A stretch of 64,000 nt of DNA from Branchinecta lynchi. Lineage: Eukaryota; Arthropoda; Branchiopoda; Anostraca; Branchinectidae. Numbering within the stretch: the first letter of the stretch is position 1; each line of letters starts with the position of its first letter. The translations under genes were made by a program, and so were the position numbers. Below are positions 10,021 through 22,871 of this stretch, piece after piece. The stretch spans positions 16,812,055 through 16,876,054 of the forward strand of contig JAKZAP010000015.1 of assembly GCA_023053575.1 (NCBI GenBank). The letters are read 5' to 3'. Below the pieces are notes generated by a model, which made no database searches, was not told where the DNA came from, and saw only the letters and a list, made by a program, of their open reading frames with translations.

Positions 10021-12399
10021 GTTTTGTTTCTTCGCTGTCGGTTAAATGCTGAAATTGTCAACTTATTGAAGCTTCTAAACCGGTATGTTCTAAAAAGAAT
10101 AATCACATGATCAAAAGCTGTTCTTTAGCGTTGTAAAACCAACAACAAAACAATATCGGAAGAAGGGAATAAATTGACTCGGCGGTCAGTTGAACTTTAT
10201 CCTTTTCAATCGTAGATATCGTGACGGATGAAAACTTGGAACAATATCTTATATAATCTAGTTGGTATTATAAAGCTATCCGTAACGTTTCAGGATTAAA
10301 ATACCATAGATAACACTATTAATTATTACAAAACTACCTTATTGTTTTACATTACCGTATCGTTTGTACGCGTTGCGTAAACAGTTAATCCTAGGTTATA
10401 GTGATATACCACCGATACAAACTTTCTTACCGTCATATTTACAGAAATCGAATACAATGTACACCAATTTTCAAAAATGTCTAGCCCCTCGTGAACCGAT
10501 TCTTACTTACAAGTCCTTCTCCCGTTATTGACATCAAATTCACCTCATCGCTGAAAATGATTATAGCATAAAAGCCGATTATTACTTACAAGTCCCATGC
10601 ATGTCTTACAATTGGGAGCAAAATTGTTCTTACCATCGAATACACCTGAAACAAATAACAGATATACCAACTAGCAAAAAGGTACCAACTCCTCATTGTC
10701 GAAGATAATTATGAGCTAACAGTCGACTGTTGCTTACAGTCGACTGATGCTTACAAGTCCCTTACATGTCTGACAGCTGGTATCGCCTATTTTTGGTTTC
10801 AGTGTGTACGTTACTCCTGAAGTTGTCAACCCCTTGAAACTTTCAAACGGGTTTATCTCATGAAGAATTTTTGATAAAAAAAAATGGATGACATATACTT
10901 AGATCAGCTCATCAAGTGCTATCGATTGCCCTAACCACAACAAAAGAATATCGGAAAAACTGACTAAATTGACTTTGCAGTCAGTTGAACTTTATCCTTT
11001 TCAATCGTAGACATCGTGACGGATGAAAACTTGGAACAATATCCAATATCCCAATATCCCCAATATCCAACTTTTGACCCGTTGCGTCAAAAGTTAATCC
11101 TAGGTTACAGCGATAGACCATCGATACAAACTTTCTACCGTCAGGTTTATAGAAATCGAATACAATGTGCACCAATTTACAAAAGTTCTAGCCCCTCGTG
11201 AACCGATTCTTATTTACAAGTCTCTCTCCCGCGATAGACATCAAGTTCACCACCGGATAAAAATAATGAGTACACCAGCGAGCAGAAGTTGTAAACTCCT
11301 CATCCCTGAAGATGATTGTAGCATAACAGCCGCTTATTACTTAGAAGCCCCTTGCATGTCTTACAATTGGGAACCAAATTGTTCTTACTATCGAATACAC
11401 CGGAAACACATAACAGGTGCACCAAGTAGCAAAAGCTGCAAACCCCTCATTGCCCAAGATGATTATGAGCCGACAGTTGACTGTTGCATACATGTCGCCT
11501 ACATGTCTCACAACTGATATCGCCTATTTTTGGTTTCAGTGCGTACGTTACTACTGAAGTTGTCAACCCCTTTAAACTTTCAAACTGGTTTGTTTCTTCG
11601 CTGTCGCTTAATGCTGAAGTTGTCAACTTATCGAAGCTTTTTAAACAGGATGTTGTAAAAAAATTAATCATATGATCAAAAGGTATTCTTCAGCGTTGTA
11701 AAAACAACAACAAAATAATATAGGAAGAAGGGACTAAATTAACTTTGCAGTCAGTTGAACTTTATCCTTTTCAATCGTAGACATAGTGACGGATGAAAAA
11801 CTGGAACAATATGTTATATAATCTAGTTGGCATTAGAAAGCTATCCGTAACTTTTCAGGATTAAAATACCATAGATGACACTATTAATTATTATGCAACT
11901 ACCTCATTGCTTTACACTTTCGTTTGTATCCGTTGTGTAAACAGTTAATCCTAGGTTACATTGATAGACCATCGACACAAACTTTCTTACTGTCAGATTT
12001 ATAGAAATCGAATACAATGTGCACCCAATTGCAAAACTTCCTAGCCACTCGTGAACCGATTCCTACTTACAAGTCCCTCTCCCGTGATATACATTAACCC
12101 TTAACCGAAAACAAATAATGGGTACACCAGCTAGCAAAAGTTGCAAGCCCATCATCGCAGAAGATGATTGTAGCATAACAGCCGATTATTACTTACAAGT
12201 CCCTTGCATATCTTACCATTGGGAATCAAATTTTTCTTACCATCGAATACACCGGAAATAAATAGCAGGTACACCAAGATTTATAGAAATCGAATAAAAT
12301 GTGCACCCAATTGCAAAAATTCCTAGCCACTCGTGAACCGATTCCTACTTACAAGTCCCTCTCCCGTAATATACATTAACCCTTAACCGAAAACAAATA

Positions 12400-12828
12400 A
12401 TGGGTACACCAGCTAGCAAAAGTTGCAAACACATCATCGCAGAAGATGATTGTAGCATAACAGCCGATTATTACTTACAAGTCCCTTGCATATCTTACCA
12501 TTGGGAATCAAATTGTTCTTACCATCGAATACACCGGAAACAAATAACAGGTACACCAACTAGCAAACGCGGCAAACCCCTCATTACCAAAGAATATTAT
12601 GAGCCAACAGTCGACTGTTGCTTAAAAGTCCCCTACCTGTCTCATAACAGGTATCGCCTATTTTTGTTTTCAGTGTACCTTACTACTGAAGTTGTCAACC
12701 CCTTTGAAATTTTCAAACTGGTGTATCTCATGAAGGAATTTTTCTACCAAAAAATTGATGACATATACTTTGATCAGCCCATCAATGGCTATCGATTGCC
12801 GTCGAAAAAAAAATTCTACCTGTCTTAG
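12400..12828 (+). CDS. Possible small protein of two Cys-containing repeat modules (hypothetical, array-borne)
   Basis: A 142-residue ORF with two tandem modules: GTPASKSCK...IIAEDDCSITADYYLQVPC (about residues 2-34), then GTPTSKRGKPLITKEYYEPT (about 50-69). A more basic, aromatic C-terminus follows, with TTEVVNPFEIFKLVYLMKEF and YFDQPINGYRLPSKKKF. The same frame with few changes is kept in the copy at 24499-24825, and in shorter form at 11167, 14361 and 23980. I recognise no domain and see no promoter. The repeated frame may simply reflect high DNA identity between monomers, so this is more likely repeat DNA than a gene. Confidence 0.25.
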   Translation: MGTPASKSCKHIIAEDDCSITADYYLQVPCISYHWESNCSYHRIHRKQITGTPTSKRGKPLITKEYYEPTVDCCLKVPYLSHNRYRLFLFSVYLTTEVVNPFEIFKLVYLMKEFFYQKIDDIYFDQPINGYRLPSKKKFYLS

Positions 12829-12839
12829 TTCAAAAGTTG

Positions 12840-13576
12840 ACTTTTTTGCCGTAGGCCAACTTTCTAACGTCACGACTTAGAAAGGAGCAACGGATAAGCT
12901 CTAGTTTCTTTAGCAATGAGAGAACTTTTAAAGTTTAAGGGGCACATCTGATACCGTTACTCTACCGCAAACCCAAGTGCAAAAAAAAATAAATTATAAA
13001 CTCAGCTGGAATCGTTGCAAACATGGACAGAAACAATAGATGGCAGCAATTTCGGACCCGTGGGAAAAAGCCACTTTTTTGTCTCTGTAGATTTTTCTAT
13101 TTATCACTCAAAGAAGATATGTTGGCTGTGGGGCCGGGTAACTGCCGCATATATTTAACACTTATAGATTGTAGTCCATCTTCAATTTGAAACTGGTGCC
13201 TGCCTGCTAGCGTGCTAGAACGGAGCTTTCCACTCGAAAGCAGAAACATGGTTTGATGAAACGAAAGGTTCGCTACACAACTTGAGATGGTCCTCTCCGA
13301 CATAGGCTATACAACTCCACTTCACTTCGCAAACCGTAGGCTCTGGCTCGAGGACAAGCAAAAACCATCCTTATTGGCCCCAGGCAAGAGTTCTACGGAG
13401 CTTTCCAAAATGTAATGTCATATTCATCAATCCGGCCTAAGGTCCACACTTTCCGTAAAAACCGCACAGGTTAGACCCTTCCCAGTTACCAGGAATAAAA
13501 TGAAATTGGAGTCATAGGAAAAAAAAAAAAAAAAAAAAAAAACGAGTACAAAACCAAAGTGTTGCTCTCGCAACAC
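12840..13576. repeat. Segmental duplicate A (paired with 24838-25566)
   Basis: From 'aagttgacttttttgccgta' through 'ggacccgtgggaaaaagcca' to 'ccaaagtgttgctctcgcaa', this segment matches 24838-25566 almost base for base at an offset of about 11,996. Small differences occur in A-runs. Both copies end in the same inverted hairpin fragment. The tract at about 13519-13542 is a long poly(A) run. Minus-strand ORFs at 13097-13303 and 25093-25299 are conserved only because the DNA is. Confidence 0.85.
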
Positions 13577-13578
13577 AA

Positions 13579-13666
13579 CTAGACCTACGTTGCCTGGGCA
13601 ACGTGAAGTGTTGTAGCAACCTTTGTTCGGCTTCGCCGACTAAAGTGTTGCGAGAACAACGCTTTG
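13579..13666 (+). repeat. Four-hairpin structured repeat, copy 2
   Basis: Same unit as 9933-10020. The first hairpin loop is TG instead of CG, the second loop is TAG instead of TGG, and one stem pair in hairpin 4 becomes a G-T wobble, so pairing there is kept. One closing pair at the hairpin-4 tip is lost. It is directly preceded by an inverted copy of hairpin 4 (13556-13576). Confidence 0.8.
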
Positions 13667-13765
13667 TTTTTTTTTTCTTGGTTAACGGTTGTAAATGGTA
13701 TGTTCCAAGCCAAGAAAAATATTTTTTCTTCACAAGGTTATCCCCAGCGTTGAAAAAAAAAAAAA

Positions 13766-13853
13766 CTAGACCTACGTTGCCGGGGCAACGTGAAGTGTTG
13801 CCGCAACCTTTGTCCGGCTTCGCCGACTAAAGTGTTGCGAGAGCAACACTTTG
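13766..13853 (+). repeat. Four-hairpin structured repeat, copy 3
   Basis: Same unit. The hairpin 1 loop is GG, the hairpin 2 loop is CCG, and all stems are intact. It is preceded by a run of 13 A and followed by 'gttttgtttcttcgctgtc', the same junction into the array as after copy 1. Confidence 0.8.
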
Positions 13854-15202
13854 GTTTTGTTTCTTCGCTGTCGGTTAAATGCTGAAATTGTCAACTTATC
13901 GAAGCTTTTAAAACGGTATGTTCTAAAAAGAATAATCAAATGATCAAAACCTGTTCTTTAGCGTTGTAAAACCAACTACAAAACAATATCGGAAGAAGGG
14001 ACTAAATTGACTTGGCGGTCAGTTGGACTTTATCCTTTTCAATCGTAGATATCCTGACGGATGAAAACTTGGAACAATATCTTATATAATCTAGTTGGTA
14101 TTATAAAGCTATCCGTAACGTTTCAGGATTAAAATACCATAGATGACACTATTAATTATTACAAAACTACCTTATTGTTTTAGATTACCGTATCGTTTGT
14201 ACCCGTTGTGTAAACAGTTAATCCTCGGTTATAGCGATAGACCATCAATACAAACTTTCTTACCGTCATATTTACAGATATCGAATACAATGTGCACCAA
14301 TTTTCAAAAATTTCTAGCCCCTCGTGAACCGATTCTTACTTACAAGTCCCTCTCCCGTGATTGACATCAAATTCATCCGAACAAATAATGGATACACCAG
14401 CTATTAAAAGTTGCAAACCCCTCATCGCTGAAGATGATTATAGCATAAAAGCCGTTTTGGCTTTTTGGGAACAAAATTGTTCTTACCATCTAATACACCT
14501 GATACAAATAACAGGTATACCAACTAGCAAAAGCTGCAAACTCCTCATTGCCGAAGATGATTATGAGCTAACAGTCGACTGTTGCTTACAGTCGACTGTT
14601 GCTTACAAGTCCCTTACATGTCTCACAACTAGTATCGCCTATTTTTGGTTTCAGTGTGTACCTTACTCCTGAAGTTGTCAACCCCTTGAAACTTTCAAAC
14701 TGGTTTATCTCATGAAGGATTTTTGTTAAAAAAAATGGATGACATATACTTTGATCAGCTCATCAAGGGCATCGATTGCCCTAACCACAACAAAAGAATA
14801 TCGGAAAAAGGGACTAAATTGACTTTGCAGTCAGTTGAACTTTATCCTTTTCAATCGTAGACATCGTGACGGATGAAAACTTGGAACAATATCCTATATA
14901 ATCTAGTTGGTATTATAAAGCTATCCGTAACTTTTCAGGATTAAAATACCATAGATGACACTATTAATTATTACGAAACTACCATGTTTTACATTATCGT
15001 TTGTACCCGTTGCGAAAACAGTAAATCCTAGGATACAGCGACAGACCATCGATACAAACTTTCGTACCGTCAGTTTTATATAAATCGAATACACTGTGCA
15101 ACAATTTGCACAAATTTCTAGCCCCTCGTGCACCGACTCTACTGACAAGTCCCTTTCCCGCGATAGACATCAAGTTCACCGGATAAAAATAATGGGTACA
15201 CC

Positions 15203-16227
15203 TATAATCGGTGGGACGGGGAAAGTAAATAGGTAGCGCGAGCAAGGCCCCCGGATTATGAAACCCTCCCGGAAGGCCACCCCTCCGCCCAGGAATTATA
15301 GCAGAACCATACAAGAAGAACAAATACCGGCAATTGGTTTTATTTACAAAAAGAAGCGAAGAATTAAAAAGATGAAAAGATAAGAGTGATCACGGTATAT
15401 CACTGAATTTATGCCCAATGAATTTACGCCTAAGCCTCGATAAGCACGTACGCAGGAACTCCCCCTCGCAAATCTGCGCCGCTATGACCACCCTTGGTCC
15501 AAGACAGAACAGACTACTCAAAGGGAGCTAGGGCCGAGGCACGCCTTAGTTAATCTAGACCACTAGGCCCACCCTTGGTACCAGACAGCCTGAAAAACCG
15601 CAAGGCGCCCAGGACCCGTGCAAAGAAAGGCTTTGTCTAACTGATGTCACTTGCTGCTCCTAGAAATTTGCCCACTATCCAAAAAGAAAAACACTGAACC
15701 CAAATAACAAGAATCACAAAAGTTGTAGATCAAGAAAACACTATCGACTTATTCAGAGAGACAGGAAAATGAACAAGAAATAATAATTTAAATGATTTTT
15801 ACTGACTTAAAAGTTACTGCTTATTTTTACTATGTACGAACACTTCATATGTGAAAAGATGGTTACTTTACCTACAAACTACATTCTTACAAGAGAACTG
15901 AACTGTTTGAAAGCCAAGACAAGTCTCCGAAGGATTCTCAACACCAAACGTACGAAAGCTGTTGTTATTGTTGGTCTGAGGCAACGTTGTTTACAGCTAT
16001 ATTTTCAAGAAGGCCTTGGTTATACCTAGCCTATGTGTTTACAGTTTATACTTTCGAGAACCTTCGCCATTATGGTCTAGACTGATGTTTATGCACTGTA
16101 TGGGAAACATTACTTTGTTGACAAAATATTACAAGAAACGTATAGCTACTATTTCTGTCCTTGATCTTAAATAATTAATAGACGTAGTTGACTGATATTT
16201 AGAATAAGTCTTTAATCGAAGATTACA
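15203..16227 (-). repeat. LTR, left copy (3' LTR if minus-sense)
   Basis: This 1,025-bp repeat matches the right copy at a constant offset of 7,669, with no difference seen in the stretches I compared. It contains a 65-codon ORF (15832-16029) conserved only by this identity. Identical LTRs imply a very recent insertion. Confidence 0.9.
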
Positions 16228-18207
16228 AGTTCCGGTCTCCTTTTAAATTTGACGGAGTCAAGAAACACTGATACAAACATATAGATATAAATTGCCGTTT
16301 GCTACAAAATCTTGCACTATCCTGATACCCTAAATGAGCACATCTACCCATAATTTCTGAAGAAATATAACATCATATCTAGTCACCATCAATTACAATT
16401 TAATATAAGCCCTCTCTAGCTATTCTAAATTCCATCCATCTACCCAGCACCCTAAACGGATTCAAAATTATACAAACAAGGCACTCACTAGGATTACACA
16501 TACGACCGTAAAATTGAACGCCCGATCTTGCGATCAAAACATCATACAAAACTGCAAATATGACAATGGACCTCATACAATTTAACTATTCGGGTTGTTT
16601 GTGAATGACTGATGAATGAATGAGTGTGATCAAGTCAAGTGAAAAGAAGAATGCATAATATTTTTTTTTTTCTTTTTGACGATTTGGATGACGAGGGGAT
16701 AAGAAATATCGTATCCGATATACTTGCAAAAATAAATGAAGTTCTGGACAGCGACTGTTGTTTCTGCGCGTGGTTAAAGAAAACGTTCCAGCTCCAAAGT
16801 TGAGGTTGAAAGCCCCAAGTAGTAATTCGAACAGTGATGGTGTGTCGGAAATCTCACATCGCCGTTGCAGGAAGAATTCAATAAGTTTCGCTTGTCTTCT
16901 TCAGTGCCGATTGATTCAGTCGATCAAGGCCAAGCTCGTTCTGAAACCGAGCACTCTGAAATGATGCTCCCCAAAAGTAGGCTGAACTTGATTGGGGGCA
17001 GAAAAGTTGTGGAAAGCAACATTGCTTCTTTAGATGCTCAATTCAAAGGGCGAACAATCAGAATGGTCTTGACTCTTGCTAAACCTTAATACACCTTCAC
17101 TAGAGCTTGGTTAAGCAAAGGAATCTGACGCATGAAGAATAAAATGTAGACTATGACGCTCACGCCAGAAGTGATCTGATCAGCCTCGATGACAATATGT
17201 ATAAGGATAATCATTTAATGAAATACTTGGGAAAACCAACTCGTAAAGCTGAAAGAACAAGCGGCTAATCATCCGTAATTCATCAAAGCAGTAAATCCTC
17301 CCAAAAATCGAAGAAATTCGTTTCGACTTGGATATCCGAGCTTTGTTAACCCAATTGTAAAAATGGAAATATTCGGCTGTGAAGAATAAGCATCGCCTTG
17401 AGAAGCGCTTAAACACGACGCCAGAATCTAGTAGCAATAGCTTACAGCAGTCAAACGGAATATGACTGTAGCAGTTATATACATTGTATATAACGGTCTG
17501 TTGTAGCAAATTTGGAAGACCACACAAATAAGGTCATCAAGAAAAATCTGCACAAGCGTTTCACGCTTGCAATAAAACGTGGAGCCATCTATCAAACTCC
17601 AAATTTAACACACCAAGGTGAAGGAATCATCAATGAATAATTCGAGGCATGTTGGATTGTTTTCATAGTTACAATGCAGTTTATTTTTTTCTTATTTTTT
17701 TGTTACGATATAGACAATATGATACATATAACATGTCGCAAGTGAAGCATGTTTTAATGTGAATAGTTGTGTTCATGTAGTTTGTGTTATTCATGAGTTT
17801 TCCCGCATAGTTATGGTCCAATTAATCATAGACATCGATTACAATCATTCTGTAATTACTTTCACAATTCCTTCGTCGTCTGTCTAACAAATACTAAATA
17901 CTATATTTTGTTTTGTTTTGTTTTCCATGAAATAAAGCACTTTCCTAAGTACATACACGACATAAATCCTGCTTGTGAAGTACGAACGAAGTGTGAGGCC
18001 TAAGAACTTGCAAAACACTAAATCATGTATAATATCTTAAATAAAGATAATATGTTTACTAGGTAAACCACACTGCGAAAACGCGTCACTTTGAATTAGG
18101 GAACATTTCTACTAATAACACGTTACAGCCACGCTCACAAACAAGACATACAACAACCATGGTTTTCTTTCTCTTACTTTTTTTTTGTTTTTGTTTTAAA
18201 ACAAAAA

Positions 18208-18525
18208 TTAATCTTTCATCCGAAATGCCTCAAAAGTGACACATCTCGCATCAAAGTTCTGTAGGGGATTTTGCAACGCACACGTAACAGGAAGGCCTCT
18301 GTTGCTCACCCCGAAGAAGCAACAGTCAAACCAGCACTCCTGTCTTTTGCTGTGAGGCTCCATTATTCTCGTGAATGGATCAACGAGACCGACAGCCACT
18401 GGATCTGGACAAATGGTCAGCGTCGTCGTCTTCACTTTAAATCGGTAAGTCTGTCTGCTTTTCGTTCCCATTTCTGAAATCTTACTGTCTGTCGTGTATC
18501 TGTACCAATTGTTCTTTGTCAACAA
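18208..18525 (-). CDS. Unrecognised 105-residue ORF inside the LTR element
   Basis: The frame runs in the presumed sense direction of the element. It contains CPDPVAVGLVDPFTRIMEP, then HSKRQECWFDCCFFGVSNRG and FDARCVTFEAFRMKD before a stop. Six Cys residues and the mixed composition are unlike the surrounding AT-rich noise. A possible splice acceptor (TGGTACAG) lies just inside the N-terminus, so it might be the last exon of a captured host gene. No family is recognised and chance cannot be excluded. Confidence 0.3.
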   Translation of the reverse strand: MLTKNNWYRYTTDSKISEMGTKSRQTYRFKVKTTTLTICPDPVAVGLVDPFTRIMEPHSKRQECWFDCCFFGVSNRGLPVTCALQNPLQNFDARCVTFEAFRMKD

Positions 18526-21500
18526 TATTCTCTTATAGTCAGTTTGTCAGTCACGCTTATCTCTGTCATACTTGCCTTGTTTTTATAAGGACCAACCTGT
18601 TGTGTAGGTCTCTACACATAGGCCTATTTCCTTCCGCTTCAAAAATACTTCTTTTTCAAGAGCCTACCCTTTGCGGTTCTCTGCTTCGCATCTAATTTGT
18701 ACAGAGGCCAAGAAATGAACATCCTTGTACAATGCTAACCGGACTCAACAGAACTGGACCAATATATTCTTTCCGTTTTACCCCCACGAGATAATTCCTT
18801 AATTCAAACCAAATCACCGGCCATTGACTCGAACTCCTTTGTTTTCTTTATTTACTTCGTTCACTTGTTTTATCGTTCTTTCTTGAGTTCATTTAGGCAT
18901 ATTTAATGCAGTTCAAAAATAGTGCGGACTAGCTTGGTACCGTGAGTTTCGTTCTTATCATTATAATTCACCTTAATATTCGCGTCCAGGAGAGTTCTGC
19001 CTGGAACTCTGTGGAGCAACACGAAAATACGCGACTTATTCAGCGAATCATTTCATACTCAAAACTAGCCTACCTGACAGAATTTTGTCCCAATCACCTG
19101 TTATCTCAGGACAGGCGTGATCAAAAATTCTTTTGAGGCTTGGGTTGTATATTTTACGAATACCTAGCTTTTCACACGCATGCCGCGAAAAAGTTCGGAG
19201 TCTAGATTATTACCATGACCGGTTAAAAATGCACTGCGGCGAATTATAACAGGCAAAAATATAGTCCTACAAAATCTGTATATCGTTTCAGCACCAATGA
19301 TGCGGAATAATCGCAAACAACATGGCCGGAAAGCATTTCCACGGCTATTAGGACATACCTGTTTTACTTACTCATAACGAAAACGGTCCAGTTGCGTCTC
19401 TTGACTATAAGACGGTCCAAAAAATATTCTGGCGGCTTTGCCGCTGGAACTCGCGGGTTACTGCTCATACATGAGGGATAATATCCCACAAAATGGTCAA
19501 CTTTGGTTGCCATACGCTCCCGTAATTTTCTCTTTCCTTTGCTCAAATGTGAGGACCTTCATATCTACTTATGAAGGATAAACTGCGGTCTTATTATTCA
19601 AATTACCGCTATGCGCGTTAAATGTGAAACTTTCGTTCACCTGGGAACACCTCAGATCCCGTATTTTGACGTTTTATCAAAAACAAAACTAGTTATCCTA
19701 GTTCTTAGTCATTTGCTTCTTGCTACCCAACCAGGGAATTCAATTTTCGTTGTTAGGACGTCCTATATTTTACACCCCTGTTGGTAGACTAAAAGAAGAG
19801 ACTGCGGACTTGACCAAGTCCGAAACGTCATAGTCATCAAAGCTCTTTCAATTAGAGCACGCGCAATTAATAACTGACGAAATGCCTCGTCGGCTCAATA
19901 TGTCGAGCTTTCTCTTGTTTCTAATTCGAAACAAAAATGTGCTTGCTAGCTAGTCAAGCATCATATTATTTGCCCCTTCACAAAAGTCATCCTGAATTCA
20001 TAAAATTAGGCCTATAATCCATCCAAATATATCATCATCATATTGATGATTAAAACCAAGACGTCTGGTATTCGCGGGGACTTTCAATTGCGGATTTTGG
20101 AACTAGCTGTGACATTCAGCTACCCTCCGCGTCACACTGCCGTCAGGGTCGGCAGTCCGGTAAATGTCATAGTGCTGCGAGCGGTCGGAATGGCATGTTC
20201 CTAGCCCATTACGCACTCCGGCTGGTGGCTGGATCCGTATCAGCCTGCATTGCAGAACCTGATTTCGCCACAAAAGTCTATTTCTACCGGTAGTTCTAAC
20301 GGAAATGAGTCATATGACTCGATATTTACAGTGCCTACGCCACATTGGCGTAAACGTTTGCCCAACGACTTCATTAATTGTCTAGTATAATTCATTACAC
20401 TTTTCCACGCTCAATAAAATCTGCAAAATAGATAGATCAAAATTTGGATTTTTCTTAGAGATATTTGGCCTTATATCTCCAAGAAGAGGATCCGTGACGT
20501 GGAAAGATCACGCGGGCAAAACTCCGCTTAATTTTCTGACAACTTAAAGGACTGATTCTGAGCAATTAATTCCGTCTTTGGACATGATAGTAGGTCAGGA
20601 AAGATATTGCAATAACACAGAACAACTGAACCTTTTGATAAGGGATCATGACATTTGAAAATAAGGCTCACCATTTTAATCTAGAGCCAAAACTTAAAGA
20701 AAATTCCCTTTTTCGATATCAAAGTTCTGGAACCGGTGATACAATAAATTTCACAGCCCACATAGGCGATTCCGGGTATATGATAGCGTACGGACTGTTT
20801 CACTGAACAATCCTTGTGACCTTGAAGTCAATCTATTCATCACTCACTTAAACCCAACACGAATTATCAAATTATTAATTAATTTTTATGAAAGCAGTTC
20901 CATAGAACTGAACAGGTGTCAGATAAAATAGTTTCACTTTTTCTCATGGCAAAGGAGTAGCTAATTCCGTAATGCCATGAGGAAAAGACAAAACATAAAG
21001 AGAAAGCAGGAAAAAAAAAACTGCTAAAACAAAATAGTTAATAAATAAATTTTTTCTTTTAAAAACCCAGTAATTTCAAGAGTTTGAAACTTGAATAAAA
21101 AAAATTGAAAATAAAAAAAATAAGGTTAAAACAAACTAATAAGTTAGAATGGTTTATTTTTGAAAGGAAACCTTGCACGTAAGATTACGTGAAATGATGT
21201 GTATTTTTTTTTTTTTTTATACACGGTACCCTGACTGTAATAAATCTTCACGCGTTTGACCAATATCACTGCTCTTGTTGGGTCAAATAATGGGTAAACA
21301 TGAACTCTCGTGTTCATTAGACATGTTACGTCATCATCGGTAAAGTCAAATCCTTTGTTTCGAACAAAATGAGGTGAGGAAAAAAAAAAATCAAATAAAA
21401 ATATAATCGTTGCAGGACAAGACTTGATCTCATGTTTCTGCATAAAATTAGATCAATTCCGTCACCATATTAGCTACACCAACAAAGCTCTAGGTGAAAC

Positions 21501-22849
21501 ATACACAGCAGACTGGCCACAAGCGAAAAATAACAAGGAACAAAAATATGCTCCGCCAATCTATAACCTGCAACCTCATCTCATTTGCTCTACTGCACGA
21601 AAGTGCTCATCAAAGCACTGTCTACAAAATTCGTCAAAGCTAGGGCGGATTCCTCATTGACAGTTGACACATTGCTGTCAACGTCATAGGCAAATTGGCA
21701 ACCTTATTTGCACATTAGTGACTGGCTGACCACAAACCTTTCTTTTTCAGGTCGGAAAAACAACACTGGACAACGACAACGCTGGGCACCTATTCTCTCA
21801 CGGAAATGGACAAACCGCGACTCTTTACTGAGGATGGCAGACAAAACCTACATTTCATAACAGTACCTTTCTTGAGAACGAACCTCATGAGCTTTCTTGG
21901 TATCGTCATTCCCTGATTTAACGACACGGGAATTACTGGTGTCGGAGACCTGTCTTGCTACATAACCTTACATACGCCAAAAATGATTAATCGATCAAAA
22001 TCACTTGTCAACCCAACTAACTGTTCAACCCAGACCATGAAAAACATCAGTAAAATGACGAAAAGGGGAACGTACTATCGACTGTGCAATGCTTTGATAC
22101 TAGTCAATAAACCTGTCAGGTTACTTAAGATATACTTAACTGACTTGGGATTGATGGAATTCTGAATGACCATTTAAAGTGAGGTCGTTCGTTTTATGGC
22201 GGGAAGTTTGACAGCTAATGAAAAGGTATGTTGAATTCGTGACAAGGATGTACAAGGCGCAATGAAATAATCTTCTTGCGCAAATACATGGCGCAAAAAT
22301 GAAAATTGAAACAAAATATAGAAAATAAATTCTAAGGAATTATTTGGTTTTTAGAGGTGATACAGTGATAGCAAAAAGTACAGCAAAACTTTGTGGAAAC
22401 TCTAGTGTCTTGGGACTTCTTAGGGTAAAAACAACAAATGTAGATAATTTGCTGACTATACTGCTGTTTTACATTCGTACTCACGGTTGCAAGCCTTGTC
22501 TGTAAGGATTGCTATATATTAAAAACTTCATCTTTTCTTCTGTCCCACGACGAAGTCCACGAATTCCACTGACTACCTCGATGGTTGTTTTGCTGGCTTG
22601 ATGTTCACATTTTCACTGTTTTCACATTTCACTGCTTCCACATTTCACAATTTTAAATATACGGTCGACTTGTAGAAATAAGACAAAAAGTATCTTGTCG
22701 TCACCAAAATGAATCATTTTCGTCAAATAAAACTCAAACAATCAAAAAGAACAAGATTTGTGAAAATTTGGCAAAATGTTGGCAACGACAACTTCCAGTC
22801 TCTCAAAAAAATAGCGATAGCGTTGTAAAAAAAATAGGCGGGTTTCGTT

Positions 22850-22869
22850 TCGTTTAGCTGTCACCAAAT
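22850..22869 (-). promoter_or_regulatory. Putative primer-binding site of the LTR element
   Basis: On the minus strand, starting a few bases after the right LTR, the sequence reads TTTGGTGACAGCTAAACG. Its TGG start and position fit a tRNA 3'-end complement. The tRNA species cannot be assigned by eye. Confidence 0.5.
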
Positions 22870-22871
22870 AC

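Larger units (their letters stand above)
10021..15198. repeat. Array of about 790-bp higher-order monomers (left part)
   Basis: The anchor 'cagttgaactttatcc' recurs at about 10185, 10980, 11750, 14019 and 14830, giving monomers of about 770-810 bp. Each monomer has two to three subrepeats of about 110-140 bp carrying 'ctagcaaaagctgcaaaccc', 'ctcattgccgaagatgatta' and 'cttacaagtccc'. These are followed by a tail with 'gttgtcaaccccttgaaact' and 'gatgacatatactttgatca'. Copies are roughly 85-95% alike by eye. The array resumes at 23901 after the LTR element, and a decayed monomer lies at 28510-28872. Whether it is a satellite or a degenerate gene family is unresolved. Confidence 0.8.
16228..22871. 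other. Internal region of the LTR element, essentially non-coding
   Basis: AT-rich sequence of 6.6 kb. On the plus strand, 16670-17100 holds short coding-like stretches in shifting frames (FDDLDDEGIRNIVSDILAKI; EEFNKFRLSSSVPIDSVDQG), possibly a decayed captured gene. On the minus strand only 18208-18525 looks protein-like. The rest shows no domain and short ORFs only. Confidence 0.7.

Noticed and set aside
15832..16029. 65-codon ORF present in two identical copies (also 23501-23698)
   Set aside because: Both copies lie in the LTRs. Identity follows from LTR duplication and gives no evidence of coding.
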